DNA from: Planctomycetaceae bacterium UBA6163 | Lineage (GTDB): Bacteria; Planctomycetota; Planctomycetia; Pirellulales; Pirellulaceae | Assembly: GCA_002428205.1 (NCBI GenBank) | Contig: DIUH01000087.1 | Coordinates: 1 to 12,725, forward strand | Direction of reading: 5' to 3' | DNA: 12,725 nucleotides | Translations under genes and position numbers: made by a program | Notes under the pieces: generated by a model | The model's database searches: none | Seen by the model: the letters and a program-made list of their open reading frames with translations, nothing else | Told to the model about the DNA's origin: nothing | Shown: positions 7,201-12,725 of the stretch, one piece after another | Layout of the letters: every line of letters starts with the position of its first letter | Position numbering within the stretch: the stretch's first letter is position 1

Positions 7201-10200
7201 GGATCGGTTTCGGCTCATGACATTGTTCGTATCGTCGGCAACGGCGGCCAGGATGCCAACCCGACCACGCCCGCGGACAATTTCTCTTACAAGATCGGCA
7301 CTGCGGAAACCGGCGGCGGCACGTTGGAAGACGGTCGCAATTTGTTGGTCCCCAAGAACGTTACTGTGATGATCGATGCCGGCGCGGCAATCAAGCTGCG
7401 CAATTCGGCGATCGTCGTCGGCAGTACCGGGTTGTTGGCTGACCGAAGCGGCGGGGCATTGCAAGTGCTCGGTACGCCGCGACTGGTGAACTTGACCGAT
7501 CCGGTGTTCAATGGCGTGACGGTAACCGACACGGGTGTCGATTTGATCGGCACCCCCGGTTCGAACTCGGGCAAAGTGATTTTGACCAGCACTCGAGACC
7601 GCGGTGTCGACGCGGCGGCGTCGGGCAACAGTCCGGTTGCGTCTGAGGGTAACTGGGGCGGGATCATTTTCCGTCGTGATTTGGATCAATCGCAGGGCCG
7701 ATTCGATTTGGAAGACGAAGGAATTTTCCTGCAAACCGTCAACCATGCGGATATCCGGTTCGGTGGCGGCAGCAACATTTTGATCGAGTCGGTCCAACAG
7801 ACTGTCAATCCGATCCAGATGGTCAACTTGCGTCCGAACGTCACCTTCAACACGTTGACTCGGAATGCCGGTGCGGCGATGAGCGCCTCGCCAGACAGCT
7901 TTGAAGAGACCAGTTACCAGTCGCCCGCTTTCCAGCAGGCCGGTCCATTCACGGCTGATTACGGACGAGTTGGTCCGGACATCAAGAACAACATTCTGCG
8001 CGGCAACAGCATCAACGGTTTGTTCGTGCGCGCCGAAACCGGCCCGACGACGCCGCTGCGCCAGTTGACCGTTGCCGGACGTTTTGACGATACCGATATC
8101 GTTCACTACATCGCCGAAAACATCGTGATCGCCGGCAACCCGGGCGGATCGATTCAAGACGGTGTGCGGCCCGATTTGGAAGATGTTGCTGGGTTGGCAA
8201 TCGCCGGCGGTGGGATTTTAGCCGCTGGCAACTATCAATACCAAATGACGCTAGTCGATCGGTTCGGATTCGAGTCGTTGGCTGCGATCGCTCCGGCAGC
8301 GCCAGTAACGGTCGGCAATGATAGCGCGATCGAGTTGTTCAATTTGCCATCGGTTCCGGCTAGTGGCGAGTTTGTTTCGCGTCGGCTGTATCGGCTGGCC
8401 CCGGGCGCGACCGATTTCGTTTTGGTCAGTGAGTTGGATGCTTCGAGCACTCAATTCACCGACACCGGTCGACGATCAGGAGTCGCACTCGACCTGGCCC
8501 GGCAAGGTGTCCGTGGTCGGTTGAACGCGTCTTTGGTGATCGATCCAGGAACGATTGTCAAGTTGAGCGGTGCCCGGATCGAATTGGGTCATGGGACTCA
8601 GCTTTTGGCCGAAGGTTTGCCCGGCTTGCCAGTCGTGTTTACGAGCGTGGCGGATGATCGTTTCGGCGCCGGCGGTTCGTTCGACACCAACAACGATGCG
8701 GCGTCGCCGGGCGGCGGGTTGTTGCCAGCGCGAGGAAACTGGGCAGGCATCTATGCCGGCCCGACGGCCAACATCAGCCTCAGCAACGCGGTCGTCGCTT
8801 ACGGTGGCGGCGTCAGTTTGTTAGAAGGTGGACAAAGCAAAGCGTTCTCGGCCTTGGAACTGCACCAAGCGTCAGCCCGTGTGGTCGATTCGCGATTCGA
8901 ATACAACGCCAACGGTCAAGGCGGCGCGGGACCGGTTGGTCGTAACGGCCGGCTTGGCAATACGCCGTCGACGATTTTCGCGAGATTCACGCAACCCGTG
9001 TTTGTCGGTAATGAGTTCGTCGAGAACCGTGGACCGATCATCGACATCGACAGCGACTCGTTCGTCGATGATTATGTGATCGACCTCGGGCGTCAGACCG
9101 GCGATTTGTCTCGCATCAGCGACTTGGACGACAATCAAGGTCCGCTCATTCGCCGCAACACGACCATGAGCACTCCGACCGATGCGCCGGCGCTGCGGCA
9201 ATTGAACGGGATGTATGTCCGTGGCGGCATCATTTCGACTTCCAGCGTTTGGGACGACACCGACATCGTTCACATGGTGTTCGATTCGATCACCGTCGGC
9301 AATCAAGTTTCCGGTGGTGAACTGCGGCTGCAGAGCCGTCCGGACGAAAGCTTGGTGATCAAACTTGCCGGTTCGGGTAACCCCAACAGTCCGACCGCTG
9401 GTACCGGATTTAACGTCACGGGATCACAGTCATCGCTGGGCGATCGGATCGGTGGCACTTTGCATGTTGTCGGTCTACCGGGAGCCCCGGTGGTGATGAC
9501 CAGTTTGCTGGACGACACCGTCGGTGCGGGGCGTCAATTGGATGGGTCGCAGCAGACCGATACCAATGGAGACGGCTTCGGCAGCCGACCATTCCCGAAT
9601 GATTGGCGCGGGATCTATATGGACGAGTTCACCAACGACCGCAACGTAGCGGTGGTCGTTGAACAAGAACTGGCCACCGAGGTCGCGCCCGGATTGAACT
9701 CGACCGTCGGCAACGCCCAGTTCCTTGGTGAATTAGCGGAGAACTTCACTGCCAGCGATGAGCGTTTGCGTTTGGGTTTCGAGGTCCATGGATTTCTGAC
9801 CGGCGCTAATGATATCGATACTTATAGTTTCAGCGGTGCCGCTGGAACGCCGGTTTGGATCGACATTGACAAAACCAGTATCGGTTTGAACAGTGTGGTT
9901 GAGGTCCTCGATTCCGAAGGCAACGTACTGGCACGGTCGGTTAACAGTTTGGACGAGGCCGACGATCCCTCGTTGATCGATGTCGTTGGCGGCACACTTG
10001 CCGGCAGGGTTGGTCCACTCGAACGGTTCGACGGATCATTTACCGAGCGTGGCGCTTTCGGTGCTTATCAGGACTACCGATCGACCAATCCTTACGACGC
10101 GGGCTTGAGTCTGCTGTTGCCCGGTCCGGCTGGCACTCGCAGCGTGTATTACGTTCGGGTCCGCAGTGCGTCGGTCAATCCGGCCGATGAAGCTGGCGGT

Positions 10201-12725
10201 TTGACCCGTGGCGGATACATGTTCCAGGTGAGGTTGCAGGAACAGCAAGAGTTCCCTGGCAGCACGATCCAGTTCGCTGACATTCGATACGCGAACCAGG
10301 GGATTCATCTGCAGGGACTGCCGGGATCGTCGCCACTGATGGGCGAAGTGGGCGAAGACGAAGCGGTCAGCGCGATCGCCAGCAACGATGTGTTGTTTGG
10401 CGGCGGGATCCTTGCGGCTCGCCCTCAATATGTCGGTAACTTGGCTGCGACCAAAAACGGCGCGATCAGCATCGCCGGCGAACTGGCCAGTCTCAACGAT
10501 GTCGACTTCTATCGGGTCGACGTTCAATTCGGCAGCACCGCGCTGAGCGATCTGCGCAAGTCGTTGGTCTTTGATATCGACTATGCCGACGGGTTCAGCC
10601 GTCCGGATACCAACATCAGCATCTTCTATTCGCCGACGGGAAGCCCCGGCAATGCCCGCTTGGTCTTATTCGGATCGGGCAGCAACATTGCCGAAGATCA
10701 ATCCAGTCCATTGGGAGCTGAAGCTGGTGAATTGTTGTCACGCGGTTCGGTTGCTGGGGGAGACCCGTTTGTCGGTCCGGTCGCGTTGCCACAAGGTTCC
10801 TACTTCGTTGCGGTGACTCACAACGGCCGCTTGCCGCTGGAGTTTACATCCAACCCGCTGGTCCGACGCGAGCCGATCGAATCGCTGCGACGCATTTTCG
10901 ATGACGGCATCGAAGCGATCGGTGGACGCACCGCCGACGCACCCGTGGAAAGGTCGTTCGTGGATACGTTCACTTCGGGCTGGGAAATCACCACCGACCG
11001 CGCCAGCGATGCCGGGCACCAACGTAACTTGAGCACGTTTACTCAAACTGCGTCTAGCTCCCCATCGACCGCCGCCGGTGGTCAACAGCCGGGCGCTGGT
11101 CAGTTTCAAAATTCTGGTGGCGAGCGATTGGTCGCCGGGGTTGATTATGTCGACGGCCGATTGTTGATGGCATTCGACGAAGGCGTCAGCGAAGCACGCA
11201 AACAAGAACTGCTGAGCCAACTCGGATTGACCGTGTTGAAGGAGTTCCGGTTCGCCGGCTCGATTCTCGTCGGTACACAGCCTGATGACGAGCTGTCGGT
11301 CAAGGTTAATGACATTTCAAACATCCCAGAAATCCTCTTTGCCGAACCAGACCGGATCGGCCAGTGGGCTGCGGTTCCGAACGATCCGCAATTCGTCAAC
11401 ATGTGGGCGATGGAAAATACTGGTCAAACCGGCGGAACTCCCGGCGCGGATATCAGTGCCCCAGACGCGTGGGATGTCGTCACCGGTTCGCCGCAAACAG
11501 TTATCGCGATTTTGGATTCCGGAGTCGATTTCAACCACCCCGATCTGATTGCCAACATGTGGGTCAACACGGGCGAGATTCCGGGTAACGGGATCGACGA
11601 CGATGGCAATGGCTACATCGACGACATTTTCGGTATCAATCCCGGTAACGGTACATCGGTTCCGATGGACACCAATGGCCACGGCACTCACGTCGCTGGC
11701 ACTGTGGCGGCCGTGGGAGACAACGGCGTTGGCGTAACGGGCGTCAACTGGAACTCCCGAATCATGGCGATGGCTATTGGTGACGCATTTCCGATTGCGT
11801 CCGCTGCGATCGAAGCGCTCGATTACCTCGTCAACATGAAGACGAACTTCGGCGTCAACATCGTCGCCAGCAACAACAGCTATGGTGTCGGATTTAGCAT
11901 CGCGTTCCGAAATGCGATTCAAGCTTCCAACAATGCGGGAATCGTGTTCGTGGCTGCTGCGGGTAATTCCGCTTCAAACAATGACCTGTTCCCGGCTTAT
12001 CCAGCCTCTTATCCGTTGGAAGGGATCATTTCGGTTGCGTCTTCGGACCACAACGACTTGTTGTCGGGATTCTCGAACTTTGGGGCGACTTCGGTCGACA
12101 TCGCGGCACCGGGCAGCAGCATCCTCAGCACGACGCTGGGCGGTGGATACGGAACGCTGAGCGGCACTTCGATGGCATCACCGCACGTCGCTGGCGCTGT
12201 CGGTTTGCTTGCCAGTTTGCAACCCTCGGCGACGGTTGCCGAGATCAAGAACGCGATCTTAACGGGAGCGGACCCGTTGGCCAGCATGTCGGGCACTACG
12301 GTTACCGGCGCACGATTGAATCTGTCTCAGGCGTTAGCGAACTTGGCCAGTTCAATACCGTTCAACCAGTCGATTCGTTTTAACCGCAGCGTCGCTCAAG
12401 GCGTGCTGACATCCAGCTCGTTTGACTTGACTGGGTATTCGGCTTCGGACTTGCCGCGGCTGTACTTCGACTATTACCTCGATGCGGCTCCCGATGACGT
12501 GATCACGGTTCGCGCGACCAGCGATCAACAACCGACGCCGGTTAATTTGGCGGTCAACTTGAACCGCAATCCGTTGTTCGGCATTTGGCGTCAAAGCGTT
12601 TCTTCGCTCGGTGCGTTTGCCGGGCACACCGGAATCGTGATCGAGTTCGCTTATAGTGTCGATCAAACGGCCTCCGGATTCGAAGGTTTGTACCTCGACA
12701 ACTTTGTTGTCGGTTTCGCCGAACG
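4231..12725 (+). CDS. Giant secreted multidomain protein with C-terminal S8 subtilisin (3' end outside window)
   Basis: One open frame of at least 2831 codons with no stop, still open at the right edge. The start is the ATG at 4231: it places a basic leader before LETLESRQLLAG (residues 26-36), a variant of the LEPR-XLL N-terminal motif of large planctomycete surface proteins; GGTAG at 4221-4225 is a weak ribosome-binding site. Domains in order: Ig-like region (about 37-370, with a GTDDD Asp-rich turn near 92); metzincin-like domain (388-530) without zinc ligands; DVUA0089/PPC-like domain (about 565-795) split by an insert; Asp-rich Ca-binding-type stretch (811-830); a FVDK... segment opening a beta-helix-like region; three related modules (1044-1148, 1434-1510, 1707-1800); PPC-like domains around 1830-2015 and 2065-2210; protease propeptide-like segment (2301-2375); S8 subtilisin (2379-2706) with Asp2429, His2484, Asn2579 and Ser2647; and the start of a beta-rich domain ending GFAER at the edge. 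I infer a surface or extracellular protein that may degrade, bind or assemble around external polymers. Transcription would be monocistronic as far as seen. Confidence 0.93.
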   Translation, partial: MTLRKRMRQQPSESAKRTQKRRHLLETLESRQLLAGPQLIGVQPNEGALIDDGAVRSVAPRALTFRFDETQQIDPATFEGIQIRRAGPDGRLGTDDDVRIEPGLVTLGDIRQNEVVVRFAENLPDDHYRIDVFAFDDPVSGVMALRNIGGELFVPSTPGARTETINFKLSLGALVESVVPQPVVRLANGSLEQRRNEVMVYFNEDELFVENDPATGEPTLRSAEHPRFYQLLLTQDTVRTTDDIFYTPERVIYDSSTHTARLIFANDINELPGVPLGGGTFRLRIGTAIDSRSDLILTPSTLTAPASVGDTITTGFDLNLGSGGVRFVTDGSQTSSVIVPGSIDPSPFAVQLPGGSSDPGRLSLPEIAGGGLLQTINEQFGPDSTLGITEIAYNFQSSYAASPGGGAFLNQITDRQRTRVREALSLWSEYIGVQFRETASEGITFAVGDPSALPSLGLQTSTAAVRNAINASFRIDPTYTDSAIVFSNETQFNTAFGEDFFRKAMAGIGFLIGLEQSTEFTAQSLMSLNATFLNQTINPTNADGSVNLGQLRNLEPSFPSNLDILHGRHVHRPDGIDVDLYRFVVDLGPGQRTGTFTAEVFAERLADSSLLDTSLRLFQESRASVTTDFGLGTTLSVELTAVQPGALGNNARVDFIRTQSGGIVVQQKFDALGNAVPNAIEIQVPRTGIVAVGDLIAAINSHPFASTLFSAQLVVGSAATNIAVASLDRPLLLAGGGLTELARNDDYFSKDSFLTASLANGIYYIGVAASGNDRYDPQLTGSGFGGRSQGAYELALKFEPQVGQIDTIRDRDNDRIGVPGTALDGDGDGVPGGVKNFWFQTRPLERLLEVNVTGEAIQPGQTFTIVGSSNSSRRFEFVPTGGAPVPGNVAVAYNPGDVGVATQPSGIAIAIRSAIASVAGALGVTVSIPDATRPVVELRGERSIRFSEGFRGVQAYGRTLFVDKIAGVNADGSLARPFNNIGNPAVPNALGSVSAHDIVRIVGNGGQDANPTTPADNFSYKIGTAETGGGTLEDGRNLLVPKNVTVMIDAGAAIKLRNSAIVVGSTGLLADRSGGALQVLGTPRLVNLTDPVFNGVTVTDTGVDLIGTPGSNSGKVILTSTRDRGVDAAASGNSPVASEGNWGGIIFRRDLDQSQGRFDLEDEGIFLQTVNHADIRFGGGSNILIESVQQTVNPIQMVNLRPNVTFNTLTRNAGAAMSASPDSFEETSYQSPAFQQAGPFTADYGRVGPDIKNNILRGNSINGLFVRAETGPTTPLRQLTVAGRFDDTDIVHYIAENIVIAGNPGGSIQDGVRPDLEDVAGLAIAGGGILAAGNYQYQMTLVDRFGFESLAAIAPAAPVTVGNDSAIELFNLPSVPASGEFVSRRLYRLAPGATDFVLVSELDASSTQFTDTGRRSGVALDLARQGVRGRLNASLVIDPGTIVKLSGARIELGHGTQLLAEGLPGLPVVFTSVADDRFGAGGSFDTNNDAASPGGGLLPARGNWAGIYAGPTANISLSNAVVAYGGGVSLLEGGQSKAFSALELHQASARVVDSRFEYNANGQGGAGPVGRNGRLGNTPSTIFARFTQPVFVGNEFVENRGPIIDIDSDSFVDDYVIDLGRQTGDLSRISDLDDNQGPLIRRNTTMSTPTDAPALRQLNGMYVRGGIISTSSVWDDTDIVHMVFDSITVGNQVSGGELRLQSRPDESLVIKLAGSGNPNSPTAGTGFNVTGSQSSLGDRIGGTLHVVGLPGAPVVMTSLLDDTVGAGRQLDGSQQTDTNGDGFGSRPFPNDWRGIYMDEFTNDRNVAVVVEQELATEVAPGLNSTVGNAQFLGELAENFTASDERLRLGFEVHGFLTGANDIDTYSFSGAAGTPVWIDIDKTSIGLNSVVEVLDSEGNVLARSVNSLDEADDPSLIDVVGGTLAGRVGPLERFDGSFTERGAFGAYQDYRSTNPYDAGLSLLLPGPAGTRSVYYVRVRSASVNPADEAGGLTRGGYMFQVRLQEQQEFPGSTIQFADIRYANQGIHLQGLPGSSPLMGEVGEDEAVSAIASNDVLFGGGILAARPQYVGNLAATKNGAISIAGELASLNDVDFYRVDVQFGSTALSDLRKSLVFDIDYADGFSRPDTNISIFYSPTGSPGNARLVLFGSGSNIAEDQSSPLGAEAGELLSRGSVAGGDPFVGPVALPQGSYFVAVTHNGRLPLEFTSNPLVRREPIESLRRIFDDGIEAIGGRTADAPVERSFVDTFTSGWEITTDRASDAGHQRNLSTFTQTASSSPSTAAGGQQPGAGQFQNSGGERLVAGVDYVDGRLLMAFDEGVSEARKQELLSQLGLTVLKEFRFAGSILVGTQPDDELSVKVNDISNIPEILFAEPDRIGQWAAVPNDPQFVNMWAMENTGQTGGTPGADISAPDAWDVVTGSPQTVIAILDSGVDFNHPDLIANMWVNTGEIPGNGIDDDGNGYIDDIFGINPGNGTSVPMDTNGHGTHVAGTVAAVGDNGVGVTGVNWNSRIMAMAIGDAFPIASAAIEALDYLVNMKTNFGVNIVASNNSYGVGFSIAFRNAIQASNNAGIVFVAAAGNSASNNDLFPAYPASYPLEGIISVASSDHNDLLSGFSNFGATSVDIAAPGSSILSTTLGGGYGTLSGTSMASPHVAGAVGLLASLQPSATVAEIKNAILTGADPLASMSGTTVTGARLNLSQALANLASSIPFNQSIRFNRSVAQGVLTSSSFDLTGYSASDLPRLYFDYYLDAAPDDVITVRATSDQQPTPVNLAVNLNRNPLFGIWRQSVSSLGAFAGHTGIVIEFAYSVDQTASGFEGLYLDNFVVGFAE
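5392..5820 (+). other. Zinc-site-less metzincin (matrixin-like) domain within the giant protein
   Basis: Residues 388-530 follow the M10 layout: an opening strand ITEIAYNF (388-395), a helix with REALSLWSEY (421-430) then VQFRE, and GITFAVGD. The active-site helix is AGIGFLIGLEQS (506-517), which superposes on HEIGHxLGLxHS with Ala506, Phe510 and Gln516 at the three zinc-binding His and Gly507 at the catalytic Glu. The Gly residues and hydrophobic spacing are kept, and Met526 is placed like the Met-turn. The fold appears retained while metal binding and hydrolysis should be lost. Assignment is by motif alignment only. Confidence 0.62.
6094..6444 (+). other. Insert splitting the DVUA0089/PPC-like domain
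   Basis: The first half of the domain (DLYRFVVDL, AERLADSSLLDTSLRLFQ, residues 579-619) and the second half (ELARNDDYFSKDSFL, GIYYIGVAASGNDRYDP, then GAYELALKF) are normally almost adjacent. Here about 115 residues (roughly 622-738) lie between them, rich in Val, Ala and Asn and ending LLLAGGG. The insert has no family I can name; its VGDLIAAINSHP segment resembles the IAIAIRSAI segment at about residues 910-920. The frame is continuous through both junctions. Confidence 0.5.
7360..7674 (+). repeat. Beta-helix-like module, copy 1 (protein level)
   Basis: Residues 1044-1148 start VTVMIDAGAAIKL and run through a leucine/valine ladder, VILTSTRD and NWGGI (1141-1145). The pattern is: hydrophobic strand, DxG, (I/V)K(L), a polar loop, a pV.(F/L)TS strand, a DD/RD turn, a Gly/Asn-rich loop, then NWxGI. 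It recurs at 8530-8760 and 9349-9630. Such modules in planctomycete proteins resemble right-handed beta-helix or filament-type folds. Confidence 0.58.
8086..8106 (+). repeat. DDTDIVH element, copy 1 (protein level)
   Basis: Residues 1286-1292 read DDTDIVH, preceded at 1276 by LRQL. The same pair (LRQL followed by DDTDIVH) recurs 389 residues later at 9253-9273, with 18 extra residues inserted between LRQL and DDTDIVH. The element follows each module's flanking region and appears to be part of the repeated unit. Confidence 0.7.
8530..8760 (+). repeat. Beta-helix-like module, copy 2 (protein level)
   Basis: Residues 1434-1510 carry SLVIDPGTIVKLSG, PVVFTSVADDRFGAGG, an Asp/Asn-rich DTNNDAASPGG loop and NWAGI (1503-1507). 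This is the cleanest copy. An FN3-like segment (about residues 1300-1430) lies between it and the preceding DDTDIVH element, an interval that is short in copy 3. Confidence 0.65.
9253..9273 (+). repeat. DDTDIVH element, copy 2 (protein level)
   Basis: Residues 1675-1681 repeat DDTDIVH, followed by MVFDSITVGNQVSGG, comparable to YIAENIVIAGNPGG after copy 1. The third module starts only about 30 residues later, so the two copies differ mainly in what lies downstream. Confidence 0.7.
9349..9630 (+). repeat. Beta-helix-like module, copy 3 (protein level)
   Basis: Residues 1707-1800 start SLVIKLAGSG and carry GTLHVVGLPGAPVVMTSLLD, DDTVGAGR, a calcium-loop-like DTNGDG and DWRGI (1791-1795). Compared with copy 2 it has a longer Gly/Ser loop after the first strand and Asp for Asn in the closing NWxGI. 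Confidence 0.62.
11365..12348 (+). other. S8 subtilisin catalytic domain of the giant protein
   Basis: Residues 2379-2706 form a complete-looking subtilase: Asp2429 in VIAILDSGVDFNHPDL, His2484 in GHGTHVAGTV, oxyanion Asn2579 in VAAAGNSASNN and Ser2647 in GTSMASPHVAGAVGLL. All triad motifs are intact. Between Asp and His lies an Asp/Gly/Asn-rich insert, GNGIDDDGNGYIDD (2452-2465), typical of planctomycete subtilases and likely calcium-binding. Upstream, residues 2301-2375 look like a propeptide that would be cleaved on activation. It should cut peptide bonds outside the cytoplasm; the target is unknown. Confidence 0.92.

Noticed and set aside
6841..8157. 438-codon open frame on the minus strand inside the giant gene
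   Set aside because: It is in exact codon register with the sense frame, so it stays open simply because the sense gene rarely uses TTA, CTA and TCA codons. The product is Arg/Asp/Val-rich with no family features. The other long minus-strand frames checked in this region (for example 11317-11922) have the same register.
7360..9630. CRISPR-like or DNA-level tandem repeats in the giant gene
   Set aside because: The repetition is visible only at protein level with low identity and irregular spacing; no near-identical DNA repeats with unique spacers were found.

Overview
The window looks like chromosomal DNA from a planctomycete, most likely a Rhodopirellula-like member of the Pirellulaceae. The evidence is the content of the giant gene on the right: an N-terminal LEPR-XLL-type sorting motif, planctomycete-style DVUA0089/PPC modules, repeated beta-helix modules with DDTDIVH elements, and a subtilase carrying a Ca-loop insertion. 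Base composition (moderately GC-rich by eye) and the weak or absent Shine-Dalgarno sequences fit. The genus is an inference.

Layout, left to right. (1) Positions 1-249, plus strand: the C-terminal end of a PfkB-family sugar/nucleoside kinase, most like adenosine kinase. (2) 262-1578, minus strand: a FabF-like ketosynthase-fold protein that converges on the kinase with only 12 bases between the stop codons. By motif alignment its catalytic Cys, first catalytic His and catalytic Lys are all replaced. (3) 1579-1727: a short gap holding a perfect 11-bp AT-rich inverted repeat. (4) 1728-3215, minus strand: trigger factor (tig), the ribosome-bound chaperone. (5) 3252-3324, minus strand: tRNA-Gly(GCC), 36 bases upstream of tig. 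(6) 3325-4230: about 900 bases without a convincing protein gene, holding candidate divergent promoters (tRNA leftward, giant gene rightward), several hairpins and a roughly 180-base leader. (7) 4231 to the right edge, plus strand: one uninterrupted reading frame of at least 2831 codons, encoding a giant secreted or surface protein that runs off the window.

The giant protein reads in order: LEPR-XLL-like N-terminus; Ig-like region; a metzincin (matrixin-like) domain whose three zinc-binding His are all replaced; a DVUA0089/PPC-like domain split by an insert; three beta-helix/filament-like modules, one interval interrupted by an FN3-like insert; two further PPC-like domains; a protease propeptide-like segment; an intact S8 subtilisin domain; and the start of a C-terminal beta-rich domain. 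It therefore carries one dead-looking and one live-looking protease fold.

The left half is housekeeping (tRNA, chaperone, kinase) plus one odd ketosynthase homologue; the right half is a surface gene. I see no CRISPR array, transposase, phage gene or toxin-antitoxin pair, and no clear multi-gene system. The least ordinary items are the two pseudoenzyme candidates.
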